A DNA stretch of 64,000 bases from Rhodospirillaceae bacterium. Lineage in GTDB: Bacteria; Pseudomonadota; Alphaproteobacteria; Rhodospirillales; Rhodospirillaceae. A program made the translations under genes and the position numbers. The notes under the pieces were generated by a model that made no database searches, was not told the DNA's origin, and saw nothing but the letters and a program-made list of their open reading frames with translations. Location of the stretch: positions 124,001 to 188,000 of the forward strand of contig JAQWQC010000025.1 of the NCBI GenBank assembly GCA_029245025.1, given 5' to 3'. This document shows, in pieces, positions 1 through 9,336 of this stretch; position 1 is the first letter of the stretch, and every line of letters begins with the position of its first letter.

Positions 1-448
1 GGTGGCTGTGGACCCATCCTCGATTTGGCGCAACGTTGCGGGCCTGGCACGTGCACCGTGTCATTCCACCTCCAGCCAAGGCGGCAGCGGTGGTTATGAT
101 GATGATCAGTGTGGCTGTTGTTGCCGCCTCATCTTCTTCGTGGCCAGTGCCGACGATTTTAGCAGCAATTCTGATGCCAATCGCGGTATGGATTGTGACC
201 CGCCGGAGCGCGCCACCTAGTGAGACCTCTTCATTGGCAGGTCAAGAAATTCGTTAATCTGTATGCGGTTCTGGTGACGGAAAACCACTAAGGAACTTTT
301 TCGAGCGTGCAAAGCGTCATACAAGAACTTCTGAGGTTCGAGCAGCCCGGATCCATCATAAGTTTTTAACTCAGATTCAGAAATTAAAACAGTCTTAGGC
401 GCCGTAATATGGTCGGCCTGCCAGCCCGGCATTAACATAATTGTCATC
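1..448. other. left-edge stretch without a supported gene
   Basis: No convincing gene is seen. A minus-strand frame of 76 codons starts two bases after the flhG stop (447 down to 217) and could be translationally coupled, but its product matches no family I know. A second minus-strand frame, rich in Ala, Thr and Ile, runs off the left edge and has no clear start. Small plus-strand frames here look like chance. Because the neighbouring flagellar genes are decaying, this may be the remnant of another member of the same operon, but that is inference only. Confidence 0.4.
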
Positions 449-1240
449 TCAGCTTGCTATCAGCCTTTCGGCGACAGCCGCAACATCCATCGCTGCTTCT
501 GAATTAGGTGAGCGGATCAAAATGGGTGTTTGGTTGCGAATGGTCTCTCGTACTCTAGCGTCCCGACGTATGATACCAGCTAAGGGCGGTGATGTTTTTA
601 GGAACCCTTGGCACGCTTTGAATAACGTTTGATAGGCGCGTTCACCTTCGCGCGTTGAATTAGATGTATTCACAACAATCCGGATATCTAAGTTTGGACG
701 TTCCAATGCGGTGACTTTGATAAAGGCGTAGGCATCCGTTAGCGAAGTTGGCTCATCACTAGTGACAACAAGCACGGTGTCAGCGGTACGGACCAATTGC
801 CGCACGGATTTTTCAACACCCGCGCCGAGGTCTAGGATAACCCGGTCATATCGCGCGGCGATCAAGGCCAGGTCTTCACCCAAGATCTGCAAGCGATAAA
901 TAGGAATGTTAGCCAGGCTGCCTGAGCCTGATCTACCGGCAATAACATCAAAGCCGCCCTGTTCGTAATGCATAGACGCCTGATTGAGAGAGAGCCTCCC
1001 TGCGATCACGCTGCTTAAGTCGTGGTGGGGCATAAGACCAAGTTGGATATCGACGTTGGCATGGCCGAGATCGCCGTCAAAAAGTAAAATGCGATCCCCA
1101 CGCATAGACAGCGCATGGCTGAGCGTGATTGAGAAAAACGTTTTCCCAACGCCGCCCTTGCCCGACGCCACAGCAATGATGTGGCCGCGCTTGGCAGAAG
1201 CTGGTGGCTGGGCAGACGGGGGTAAATCGGAGTTCATCAA
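449..1240 (-). CDS. flhG: FlhG/MinD-like ATPase (flagellar number regulator)
   Basis: A 263-residue ParA/MinD-family ATPase. A deviant Walker A motif, GKGGVGKT, lies at residues 27-34, followed by a MinD-like DLG motif and a switch region. In polarly flagellated bacteria FlhG partners the SRP-type GTPase FlhF to set the number and place of flagella. The start codon overlaps the flhF stop in an ATGA, so the two are translationally coupled. The frame is intact although flhA and flbD upstream are destroyed. It could have been re-used as a general polar or septal positioning ATPase. The assignment rests on the fold, the length and the flhF neighbour. Confidence 0.88.
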   Translation of the reverse strand: MMNSDLPPSAQPPASAKRGHIIAVASGKGGVGKTFFSITLSHALSMRGDRILLFDGDLGHANVDIQLGLMPHHDLSSVIAGRLSLNQASMHYEQGGFDVIAGRSGSGSLANIPIYRLQILGEDLALIAARYDRVILDLGAGVEKSVRQLVRTADTVLVVTSDEPTSLTDAYAFIKVTALERPNLDIRIVVNTSNSTREGERAYQTLFKACQGFLKTSPPLAGIIRRDARVRETIRNQTPILIRSPNSEAAMDVAAVAERLIAS

Positions 1241-2259
1241 AATACCTCAGTTCTGGGCCCTGCAGGCCGTTCTGGTGTTCCTGTTTCCTTGAACCGCGCC
1301 GGTTGAAGGTCTTCGTCGGGCGGGAGAATCATGCGCGCCATCGATACGGGGTTTATGGCACGTAGACCGTTTGCGACATGAGGATTGAGGCTCACCTCAG
1401 AGAACATCAATTGCCCTGCATCTGCGGCTGCTAAGATAGACCCGAGCCGTCGTGTCATATCAAGGCGGGTGGCCAGTATCCGTGTCGCCCCACACATAGA
1501 AAAGGACTCGCCAATATCGGCAGCCTCTCCGGCATCACTGCCAGCGGCGAGGACCAAGATCGATTCAACGTTGGACATGCGTGTTAGCGCCTTAAGATAA
1601 TCCATGTCGTGATGGCTGAACGGGTTTAAGCCCGGGCTATCGATAAATACCAGGTCGAACTGTTCCGTCATTGTAGCGACCGCTTGCGGTAGGGTCTCAG
1701 GTCCTCGAACCTGATGTATCTCAACTTCTAGGATTTTGGTGAAGGCTGTTAATTGTTCGACGGCGCCTGCTCGAATTGTATCTGTTGTGATGACACCTAC
1801 AGGACGTCCAGCGAGTCGGGCTCGGGCGGCCAGTTTTGCAACGGTGATCGTTTTTCCAGACCCTGGTGGGCCGACCAACATAAAGGGTCTCGGTGCTTTT
1901 CGTTCTGGCAACGGCGCAAAATCAAAGTGGCCCTCTAGTGCCGCAGCGCAGGCCATGGTTGGAGAGCCAACTTCAACCGATCGCGCGGTCATGACAAGTT
2001 TCTCGATCAGACGGGCTGGCACCCCGTGATAGGCGAGAGCTTCCGATACAACTTCTGAGAAAGATGTTGCGTCATCACTGGCGAGGGCGCGGGCAATGTC
2101 CTCTTCGCCGTCCGGTTCTTCTAAAGCTGCCGTAATGCGCACGCCTTGACCGTCAGAAGACCGCTGGGTTGAGACGATAATTGCGTCTTCTCCCAGTTCT
2201 TCGCGAACCAAATTCATGGCTTCGGCCATGGTGGCGGCTGTGTAAGACTTCAGGCGCAT
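1237..2259 (-). CDS. flhF: FlhF, SRP-family GTPase of flagellar placement
   Basis: A 340-residue protein with the FlhF start MRLKSYTAATMAEAM and an NG-type GTPase domain. The P-loop GPPGSGKT is at residues 130-137, followed by DTIRAGA, DSPG and TRLD motifs in the usual order. FlhF recruits the first flagellar parts to the pole and is regulated by FlhG. No frameshift or missing motif is visible. Its normal upstream partner flhA is reduced to an N-terminal stub ending 71 bases before this start. The gene may therefore have lost its original client, or be too recently orphaned to have decayed. Confidence 0.92.
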   Translation of the reverse strand: MRLKSYTAATMAEAMNLVREELGEDAIIVSTQRSSDGQGVRITAALEEPDGEEDIARALASDDATSFSEVVSEALAYHGVPARLIEKLVMTARSVEVGSPTMACAAALEGHFDFAPLPERKAPRPFMLVGPPGSGKTITVAKLAARARLAGRPVGVITTDTIRAGAVEQLTAFTKILEVEIHQVRGPETLPQAVATMTEQFDLVFIDSPGLNPFSHHDMDYLKALTRMSNVESILVLAAGSDAGEAADIGESFSMCGATRILATRLDMTRRLGSILAAADAGQLMFSEVSLNPHVANGLRAINPVSMARMILPPDEDLQPARFKETGTPERPAGPRTEVF

Positions 2260-2330
2260 TGTTTATGAACTATGGCGCTCCCAATCGGTGTTAGCGTGAT
2301 CCCAAGTGCTCGGCTCGGTGTTACTATAGG

Positions 2331-2684
2331 TCAGATTCGGCAGACTGTTTTGATTTTTGCCATCGGATAAACTTCGTTTTGAGACATTACAACGGTCATC
2401 AAGATGAGGACCGAAAGCGTAATTGAAAGATCCAGGGCGATATCGAGTAGGCACGGTGTCATGGGCATGATCAGGACGACGAGAATCGCGACCAGTCCGA
2501 GCGCGAAACCGAGGTCGACATGCTTAGCAGCAGCGCCGACTCGGTTCAGTACGCCATCGAAATTAAATCCAGCGTCAAACGCTGGTTCTCCACTTGGTGC
2601 GAGTGCCAAGTGGTCTGCCGCAGGTTCTGCCGCCCGAGGGGCTGCCTCAGCTGCTTCCCCGCCGTCTTGGGTGTCTTCCGCCAT
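2331..2684 (-). pseudogene. flhA: flhA remnant, N-terminal ~100 residues only
   Basis: The 117-codon frame encodes an Ala/Glu-rich leader and then the first two membrane segments of FlhA, recognised by the stretch LGFALGLVAILVVLIMPM and the following LLDIALDLSITLSVLILMTV. FlhA is normally near 700 residues. Here the match stops at about residue 100, about 17 unrelated residues follow, then a stop codon. Only 71 bases separate this stop from flhF, so roughly 1.8 kb of flhA must have been deleted. FlhA is the essential export-gate subunit of the flagellar type III secretion system, so this remnant cannot work. Confidence 0.88.
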
Positions 2685-2869
2685 ACGCGTCCCAGAGTCC
2701 CAAAGTAACCGTTAAATCTTAATATTCAGCGGTTCCCAAGCCCGTCCCGGGGCGCGACGGAAATCCGCATCTCAAAGACCTACTGTGCCCTAATGACCGT
2801 TAACAAGGTGTTTAGATAGGCAAGAAATGCCTAGCAAGTTTGCGTTTTTCGGAGGCCGTCGGTGGCGAC

Positions 2870-3840
2870 TTAGGCTTCGCCGGGAGAGGGTGCCGGGACA
2901 CCCCCTTCGACATTGGTGTTACGCTTATTCCGGAGGGTTCTGATAGATATCCCAAGAATCTTAGCCGCGTGGGTGCAGTTGCAGGTCGTATGCTTGAGAT
3001 TATCGATGATAAGGTCGCGTTCAGAATCGGCGATGGTTTGACCCACAAGACTACCTGCACCTTGATTGTCGTCGCTTCGGTCTACTCCGCCGGTAAGCAA
3101 AGCACCTGCATCAATAATGTCACTAAATGCCAAAAGCACTTCGGGTACATGGTGTTTTCGAGCTCGCGGACATTGCCAGGCCAGGTGTGACCCTCAAGAG
3201 AAGCTATCGCCTCATCGTTGATAGATTGGAACGCGATATCATTTTCTTCAGAGTATTTTTCAGTGAAGTGTTTATCGAGAACCGTCCATCTCTCGGTCGG
3301 TCTCGAAGAGATGGAATTGCGATACTGACGACGTTCAGCCGGAAATATAAATCTTCACAGAAATTGCCTGCTTTCACTTCGGCTTCCATATTCCGGTTTG
3401 ACGTCGTGAGGATGCCAGCGTTCACTTACATTGCTGTGTCGGAGCCGACCCGCTGTATTTTCTTATCCTGAATGGCCAGAGATTTTTTCTACCATCTCTG
3501 CCCATTTCTTCATGACCGGATTTGCACAGATAAGAGCGTCTTGGTCTTCGCTGATCGCTTCATAGACAGCTGCTATGAGATCGGCGTCAGGAGGAATTGG
3601 GAGGTATTCCTTAGCCCCAAACTTGATGGCGGCAACTGCGGCTGCAGAGTCGGTTTCAAAGCCGCACGCAATAACTGGATAGTGAAGGTGTTCGGCAGTC
3701 ATTGCCGCAATGAGCTAATTAATATACGAGTGATCTTTAATCATGACCAAGTGTACGTCTTGTCCGCTGCGCACAACTTGAAGGCCATTGTAGAGCAGAT
3801 GAAATTTAGTTCCGGACAGCTCTATTTGCCTAACGATCTC
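2870..3840 (-). pseudogene. flbD: flbD pseudogene (sigma-54 flagellar regulator)
   Basis: Pieces of a FlbD-type response regulator lie in the right order on the minus strand but in different frames. They are: a receiver (VIACGFETDSAAAVAAIKFG, near 3660), the sensor part of the AAA+ domain (TSNRNMEAEVKAGNF, near 3390), then RFSINTSL in one frame and GHTWPGNVRELENTM in another (near 3170). Last comes a Fis-type helix-turn-helix (THAAKILGISIRTLRNK, near 2960). Stops interrupt the receiver near 3717 and the AAA+ piece near 3430. About 100 residues, including Walker A and B, are missing at the junction near 3465. FlbD normally drives late flagellar genes and lies upstream of flhA, as it does here. 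The 5' end is uncertain. Confidence 0.88.
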
Positions 3841-4187
3841 AAGCGACTCCTATTGGCTCAGTCTGCCATAGACCAGGTTCATAGGAGACGAAGAGAAACG
3901 CGTCGCCAAAAAGATGATGAACGAGATTAACCTAACTGCTGCGCCTGCCATGGCTGCGAGCTAGGTAAGCCCATGATTTTTGAGCTGCTGTAGAACGGAT
4001 TCACGATCGACCTACCTCCCGATTGACCCGTATCCTCATCCGCCCTGGGATTTATTGAGGATTTAGGTCAAAAAGCTTTTGTTGCCTCTAGGTTTGGACC
4101 TTAAGAGGGCTGTGCGAAGAAGACGGAAACACCCGACAAGATTTGCCGGGTTGACCCCAATCCAGAAACATCGCCCACTGCACTTCC
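3841..4187. other. non-coding stretch between flbD remnant and nrtR
   Basis: I see no credible gene. In related bacteria the genes upstream of flbD are fliN and other flagellar motor genes, but I found no FliN motif on the minus strand. The stretch is either the scar of that deletion or the 5' region of nrtR. Confidence 0.4.
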
Positions 4188-5183
4188 ATGAACAAAAAAC
4201 CAAAATCAGACACAAACCAGGCTGTTGTTCTCGATCTTGGCGCCGTTATTGCGACCGTAGATGCTGACCAGCCAAAGGTTTTATTGGTCGGTGCCGATGG
4301 TTCAGACGCTAGGCCGAGCCTACCGTCTGGCCCATTTGATCCAGAGGGCGACCGAACAATGGAGGAGGGGCTGCGCCGCTGGGTTGAGGAGCAGACGGGC
4401 CTAACCGTTGGATTTGTGGAACAGCTTTATACCTTCGGAGACCTGTTTCGCGATCCAGATGCTTTAGCCGGGGGGCCAAGATCTATTTCCGTCGGATATG
4501 TCGCCTTAATCCGCCAATCTGCGGCTAAGCGCCCGGCCAAGTCGGACTGGTTTGATTGGTACCGGCTGTTTCCCTGGGAAGACTGGCGCAATGGCCGGCC
4601 AGCCGTGCTGGATGAGGTTCTGAAACCAAAAATCAGCTCTTGGATTGACGAAGCTGCAGATGCCAAGGCGAAACGGGCGCGTCGCGGCCGAGCTGACGTC
4701 GCGTTTGGCTTCAGTGATGCCGGTTGGGATGCGGACCGCGTACTCGAGCGTTACGAATTACTATATGAGGCGGGTTTAGTCGTCGAAACAGTGATTGATG
4801 GGCGCATTAAGACCAGGCAGAACCAGTCTGATACCCTTGCCTGGACAGGGCTTCCGCTCCATCAGGATCACCGGCGTATACTCGCCACTGCGTTGGGCCG
4901 CTTGAGGGGTAAAATTCGCTATCGGCCCGTCATTTTTGAAGTTATGCCGATAGAATTTACATTATTACAGTTGCAAAGGGCAGTGGAGGCTCTTGCGGGA
5001 GCTCCCCTGCACAAACAGAATTTTAGGCGCTTGGTGGCCGCAGAGGGGCTGGTGGAGCCGACTGGGCGAGTCTCATCAGAAACAGGCGGTCGACCTGCTG
5101 AGCTATTCAGTTTTCGGCCTGACGTAGTGCGAGAGCGTCCCGCACCAGGTGTTCGCATGCCCCGTGGCCGGCGCACGCGATAG
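4188..5183 (+). CDS. nrtR: NrtR-type transcriptional regulator of NAD synthesis
   Basis: A 331-residue protein with an N-terminal Nudix fold (about residues 10-150) and a C-terminal winged-helix DNA-binding part (about 215-300). The Nudix box is degenerate: it reads LRRWVEEQTGL where a catalytic enzyme would have R-E-U-x-E-E. This is typical of NrtR, which uses the fold to sense ADP-ribose or NAD-related ligands rather than to hydrolyse them. NrtR proteins repress NAD synthesis and salvage genes. nadA and nadC follow directly on the same strand, which supports the assignment. Three candidate operators lie between nrtR and nadA. The C-terminal tail is rich in Arg and Pro. Confidence 0.8.
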   Translation: MNKKPKSDTNQAVVLDLGAVIATVDADQPKVLLVGADGSDARPSLPSGPFDPEGDRTMEEGLRRWVEEQTGLTVGFVEQLYTFGDLFRDPDALAGGPRSISVGYVALIRQSAAKRPAKSDWFDWYRLFPWEDWRNGRPAVLDEVLKPKISSWIDEAADAKAKRARRGRADVAFGFSDAGWDADRVLERYELLYEAGLVVETVIDGRIKTRQNQSDTLAWTGLPLHQDHRRILATALGRLRGKIRYRPVIFEVMPIEFTLLQLQRAVEALAGAPLHKQNFRRLVAAEGLVEPTGRVSSETGGRPAELFSFRPDVVRERPAPGVRMPRGRRTR

Positions 5184-5224
5184 CGGAATATAGACGATTT
5201 TGGGAGTTGTGACTGCACTTGGAC

Positions 5225-5237
5225 GCTCAGTGTGAGG
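5225..5237. promoter_or_regulatory. candidate NrtR operator, site 1
   Basis: The inverted repeat GCTCA-GTG-TGAGg lies 135 bases before the nadA start. It shares the layout GCTCA-N3-T(G/A)AG with two further sites downstream. The operator role is inferred from position and repetition. Confidence 0.45.
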
Positions 5238-5278
5238 TCGCGATTTCTTGACTTGTGACACCCGCGTGACTAGCTTCC

Positions 5279-5291
5279 GCTCAGCGTGAGC
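5279..5291. promoter_or_regulatory. candidate NrtR operator, site 2
   Basis: The perfect inverted repeat GCTCA-GCG-TGAGC starts 54 bases after site 1, about five helical turns, so a regulator could bind both on the same face of the helix. It lies just before the AT-rich stretch likely to hold the nadA promoter. Confidence 0.5.
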
Positions 5292-5321
5292 ATAAGGGCG
5301 TCTTTTTTATATACCCCACAT

Positions 5322-5338
5322 ATGCTCAAAATAAGTAT
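5322..5338. promoter_or_regulatory. candidate NrtR operator, site 3
   Basis: The imperfect inverted repeat ATGCTCA-AAA-TAAGTAT lies 33 bases before the nadA start, close to the likely transcription start. It keeps the GCTCA half-site of sites 1 and 2 but is more AT-rich, as known NrtR operators tend to be. Confidence 0.45.
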
Positions 5339-5371
5339 AAGTGTCACGTAATTGTGTGAAAGATTGGCGGT

Positions 5372-6400
5372 ATGAACGCTTCAAACATTGCTCCAGCTGA
5401 CTTGATGTTTAGCGAAGAGATCCAGAGCCGCACAGCCCCATTGTATGACCGGGTGAAAAAAGTCATTCCAGAGATCGAGTGGGCCGTTCACGCACCCAAG
5501 ATAGATGCCATCAATAAACTGAAGGCAGAACGCAATGCCGTGATTCTCGGGCATAACTATATGACACCCGAAATCTACCATTGCGTTGCGGATATCGTTG
5601 GCGATTCTCTGGCCCTAGCGCGTCACGCTGTCGATACGGATGCTGATGTCATTGTGATGGCTGGTGTGCATTTCATGGCGGAAACCACCAAGTTGATTAA
5701 CCCAAATAAGACCGTTGTGATTCCTGATCTTCACGCTGGGTGTTCTCTGGCAGCTTCGATTACGGGAGCTGACGTGCGCTTGATGAAAGAAAAATATCCT
5801 GGCGCACCGGTGGTAACTTATGTGAACACGTCTGCAGAAGTAAAAGCAGAATCAGACATTTGCTGCACCTCTGGTAACGCCAAGCAGATTATTGAGTCTC
5901 TTGGTGTAGATCAGGTCATTATGTTGCCGGATGAATATCTCGCGCAGAATGTCGCACGTGAAACAAATGTGAACATCGTCACTTGGAAGGGGCGGTGTGA
6001 AGTTCATGAACAATTCACCCCGCAAGACATTCGTGATTTCCGCGAGAGTTATCCGGGTGTTGTAGTTTTGGCCCATCCGGAATGCCCACCCAATGTCATC
6101 GATGAGGCGGATTACTCCGGTTCAACGGCAGGTATGGCTGGCTATGTCGGTGAATACAATCCAGCTCGAGTTGTGTTGGTTACGGAATGCTCTATGAGCG
6201 ACAATGTGTCAGCTCAATACCCAGACATCGAATTTGTAAAGCCATGCAACTTATGTCCACATATGAAGCGGATCGAGCTTGATAATATTTTGACAGCGCT
6301 CCAGAACATGGAACACGAAGTGACGATCGATCCTGCAATCGCTGAAAGCGCAAGGCGGTCTGTGGATCGCATGCTTAATGGATGGCAGCCCGGTCAATAA
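5372..6400 (+). CDS. nadA: quinolinate synthase A
   Basis: NadA condenses iminoaspartate with dihydroxyacetone phosphate to quinolinate on a [4Fe-4S] cluster. The 342-residue frame has the family motifs [11 protein letters not shown] near residue 60, the CCTSGN stretch near 164, HPECPP near 234, ECSMSDN near 274 and the PCNLCPHMK cysteines near the C-terminus. nadC follows 37 bases later, so the two form an operon. The usual third gene, nadB (L-aspartate oxidase), is not in the window. It may be elsewhere, or aspartate dehydrogenase may replace it. Three inverted repeats upstream suggest control by NrtR. Confidence 0.96.
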   Translation: MNASNIAPADLMFSEEIQSRTAPLYDRVKKVIPEIEWAVHAPKIDAINKLKAERNAVILGHNYMTPEIYHCVADIVGDSLALARHAVDTDADVIVMAGVHFMAETTKLINPNKTVVIPDLHAGCSLAASITGADVRLMKEKYPGAPVVTYVNTSAEVKAESDICCTSGNAKQIIESLGVDQVIMLPDEYLAQNVARETNVNIVTWKGRCEVHEQFTPQDIRDFRESYPGVVVLAHPECPPNVIDEADYSGSTAGMAGYVGEYNPARVVLVTECSMSDNVSAQYPDIEFVKPCNLCPHMKRIELDNILTALQNMEHEVTIDPAIAESARRSVDRMLNGWQPGQ

Positions 6401-6437
6401 AGGCCAATATTTTCTATCCCTATCTTTGGGTGTTGCC

Positions 6438-7295
6438 ATGACGACGACTAACTTTCCTTTAGCGCCAGCAACACTTGAGCGCATCGTTCTCAATGCTCTT
6501 GATGAAGACCTTGGTGCTGCAGGAGACATTACGTCTAGCACGACAGTCTCTAAAGACGTTTCCGCGACGGCGGAATTGGTGGCCCGCAAGTCTGGTGTCA
6601 TTGCGGGGCTTGATGCGGCCAATCATGCATTTTCCCTGGTCGACGCATCGCTCAATATCGAGGATCTCGCGGCTGATGGAGATCAGCTCCTTGCAGGTGA
6701 TGCCGTTTTGCGTGTGTCTGGGAACGCGCGCGCAATTCTTGCGGCGGAACGTACAGCGCTTAATTTTCTCGGGCATCTCTCTGGTATTGCGACAGAGACC
6801 AGAATAATGGTCAACGCTGTGGCTCACACAAAAGCGCGTATTTGCTGCACCCGAAAGACTACCCCTGGTCTTCGTGCCCTAGAAAAATATGCGGTACGCT
6901 GTGGCGGTGGTTTCAATCATCGATTTGGTCTTGGTGACGGGGTGCTCATAAAGGACAACCACATTATTGCTGCTGAGGGTATCGCGATAGCATTGCGAAA
7001 TGCGAAGGCGACCGCAGGCCACATGGTCAAAATTGAGGCCGAGGTCGATCGTATTGACCAAATCGAAGAAGCTCTTGATGGTGGAGCAGATGTAATCATG
7101 CTCGATAACATGAATCCTAACGCTATGGCGGAAGCGGTTGCGCTGATAGATGGCAGGGCAGTTGTTGAGGCCTCAGGTTCGATCACGATTGACACGGTGG
7201 GGGTGGTGGCCGAAAGCGGTGTGGATGTCATTTCCGTTGGGTGGATTACCCATTCGGCGCCATGCTTGGACGTAGGCCTAGACTTCAGGGAATAG
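6438..7295 (+). CDS. nadC: nicotinate-nucleotide pyrophosphorylase (carboxylating)
   Basis: This 285-residue protein converts quinolinate and PRPP to nicotinate mononucleotide, the step after NadA. Motifs include ERTALNFLGHLSGIAT, the substrate-binding CCTRKTTPGLR, and VIMLDNM followed by EASGSI near the C-terminus. The frame is open from 6378, overlapping nadA, but I chose the ATG at 6438 because MTTTNFPLAP is where family members begin. It ends convergently with waaA, with only 68 bases between the stops. Confidence 0.95.
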   Translation: MTTTNFPLAPATLERIVLNALDEDLGAAGDITSSTTVSKDVSATAELVARKSGVIAGLDAANHAFSLVDASLNIEDLAADGDQLLAGDAVLRVSGNARAILAAERTALNFLGHLSGIATETRIMVNAVAHTKARICCTRKTTPGLRALEKYAVRCGGGFNHRFGLGDGVLIKDNHIIAAEGIAIALRNAKATAGHMVKIEAEVDRIDQIEEALDGGADVIMLDNMNPNAMAEAVALIDGRAVVEASGSITIDTVGVVAESGVDVISVGWITHSAPCLDVGLDFRE

Positions 7296-7363
7296 TGGGC
7301 GGTCTAATAAAAGGTCCTGGAGTTCGTATCCCCAGGGCTTAGCCGTGGCTTTTGCATCTAGTC

Positions 7364-8638
7364 TTAACACTTTATTCGAAGCGGTTCGTCGAGCATGTCT
7401 GAGATTGCTTTGCACGTTTTTTCAAGGCTTGCATCTGCCGACATGGTTATGGTCTTTGCGTTATGAGACAGCCGTTGCCGTTCGTCTGGGCTATGTAACA
7501 GGCAGGAAACAGCCGCAATCAAAGACTCGGTCGAATTGACTTGCAGTGCCATGTGTTCTTTGACCATTGCTTCCGCTATGTCTTTGAAGTTTTCCATGTT
7601 CGGTCCAAACATTATTGCACAGTCAAAGTGACATGGCTCGATCGGGTTCTGCCCCCCATGTGCTTTAAGGCTCTTTCCCATGAAGACGATCGGTGCAATA
7701 GAGAAAAGAGCGCCTAGCTCACCCAGGGTGTCGGCGATGTAAATGGACGTCATGTCAGTGATGGGTTCGTTCTTGCTTCGACGGGCAACGTTTAAGCCTT
7801 GCGATTTGGCGCTATCCGATATTGCAGATCCACGCTCAGGGTGGCGAGGGGTGATTATAGTCAGGAGTTTAGGAAATGTATCGCGAAGCCGCTTATGAGC
7901 AGTGAAACAGATTTTTTCCTCCCCTATATGCGTACTTGCGGCCAACCAGACTGGTCGAGAACCAATCATTCCAGAGAGTTTTCCATGTGCGTTAGTGTCT
8001 ATGGGGAGGGGGGCAGCTGCAAGTTTGATGTTTCCTGTGATTTTAATACATTTGGCGCCGAGTGTTTTGAAGTGATCAGCAAATTCCACCGATTGTGCAA
8101 GGACAACATCAACACAATCCATAATGTCCTGGGCGAAGGAAGAAAAGTGCTTCCATCCCTGAAAGGTTTTCTCTGACAGACGAGCGTTAACAATAACTGA
8201 CGGTATGCTGCGCTCGCGCAGTGCTAGAAGCGTATTAGGCCAAAGTTCGGACTCCATCCGGAGGGAAAGGTCGGGCTGCCATAAATCCAAAAATCGGGTA
8301 ATCCATGCGCGGCGATCCCAGGGCGCAAACTGATGAATGGCTCTGGTGGGGAGGCGCTCCGCCAATATACGGGCACTTGTTACTGTTCCGGTGGTGACAA
8401 GGATGCTTACCTCTGAATCTTTGAGGAGGTTCTCAGCGATGGGTAATACGGCGATGGCCTCACCAACACTCGCGGCGTGACACCATATCAAACGGCCTAG
8501 TGGACGTTTAGAAGAGGGAATCCCCCGTCGCTCTGGTAACCGCAGCGGTTCCTCTTTTCCGCGCCATGCGCGCACACGTAAAAAGACGCGCAACGGCCAA
8601 GCAGCGATATCAGTTAAAAAGCGATAGAGAGACAGCAT
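7364..8638 (-). CDS. waaA: Kdo transferase (3-deoxy-D-manno-octulosonate transferase)
   Basis: A 424-residue WaaA/KdtA enzyme that attaches Kdo from CMP-Kdo to lipid A precursor at the cytoplasmic face of the inner membrane. An N-terminal membrane anchor is followed by the acceptor-side motif HAASVGEAIA with the catalytic Glu. The C-terminal GT-B half includes APIVFMGKS and the GGQNPIEP motif. The usual neighbours lpxK and a DUF374 acyltransferase are not recognisable here, so the gene appears to stand alone. Confidence 0.93.
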   Translation of the reverse strand: MLSLYRFLTDIAAWPLRVFLRVRAWRGKEEPLRLPERRGIPSSKRPLGRLIWCHAASVGEAIAVLPIAENLLKDSEVSILVTTGTVTSARILAERLPTRAIHQFAPWDRRAWITRFLDLWQPDLSLRMESELWPNTLLALRERSIPSVIVNARLSEKTFQGWKHFSSFAQDIMDCVDVVLAQSVEFADHFKTLGAKCIKITGNIKLAAAPLPIDTNAHGKLSGMIGSRPVWLAASTHIGEEKICFTAHKRLRDTFPKLLTIITPRHPERGSAISDSAKSQGLNVARRSKNEPITDMTSIYIADTLGELGALFSIAPIVFMGKSLKAHGGQNPIEPCHFDCAIMFGPNMENFKDIAEAMVKEHMALQVNSTESLIAAVSCLLHSPDERQRLSHNAKTITMSADASLEKTCKAISDMLDEPLRIKC

Positions 8639-9336
8639 GTTCCGTCACCCAGCCATAAACCTAGGGTCCGGCGCAGGGCACCGGCGTGGCCAATAGTATG
8701 ACGTGAAACGGCAGAGATGGTTAGGGTTTGTCAGTGATAAGGTGATCGACCATGGTTTCGGATTTTGTAGCTTCCCGGACGGCAACAAGGAAAAGGCAAG
8801 AAAGTATCGAGAACCAGGCAAACTTAACTCCAAGTTGCGCCATGCCGACTCCCAGCCGGGCTAGTAAATCGCGCCAGCAGAACAGGGCTCCACTACTGTG
8901 GGCCTGGTCGGTTTTTGGCTGCTCAGGCGACGGATTCATACGCGACCTAACCCGAATACCAGGAGCGCAAGGGGAGTGCGCACCGCGGAGAGGGCATTCT
9001 TTATCGTTTGGAGGAGGTCCGTAATGGGTTGCTACTCTGCAAATTTCTTAAGCACCGCCCCAGACCCATAGCCTGCCTGGTGCGAGAAAAAGGCATAAAC
9101 CCGCCGATTTCCGAGATTCTAGACGAGATTGAATTACGGGCGGAGGTCGAGCTGCCCAAAATACACCAGAGTTGAAGCCTAGATTTTGCAATTATTCCAA
9201 TGCTTTGCCCTTATGCTGCTAGCGGCTCAGGCCTGAGATCATAAGCTTTTGAAATAGAGTCTTTCTCTATTGCGGCGGAAAATCCCTATCCCTATAGTCC
9301 CGCGCCATTAATACAGACACCCACGGTTAGGGGCCT
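8639..9336. other. gene-poor 0.7-kb stretch before dksA
   Basis: No gene is supported. A 72-codon minus-strand frame (8721-8939) has one hydrophobic segment but no ribosome site or family match. It might be the remains of a gene once paired with waaA. Near the dksA end are a perfect 12-base palindrome at 9226-9237 (CTCAGGCCTGAG) and a hairpin AATAGAG-TCTTT-CTCTATT at 9253-9271. Either could belong to the dksA promoter region. Confidence 0.4.

Noticed and set aside
36-257. Plus-strand frame with a hydrophobic segment at the left edge
   Set aside because: Composition is simple, there is no ribosome site, and it lies opposite another open frame; chance is likely.
5248-5276. TTGACT with TAGCTT as a nadA promoter
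   Set aside because: The -10 match is poor; the AT-rich stretch near 5301-5340 is a better place for the promoter but gives no clear pair of boxes.
8721-8939. Possible lysophospholipid acyltransferase (DUF374) remnant upstream of waaA
   Set aside because: The position is typical, but no acyltransferase motif could be recognised.
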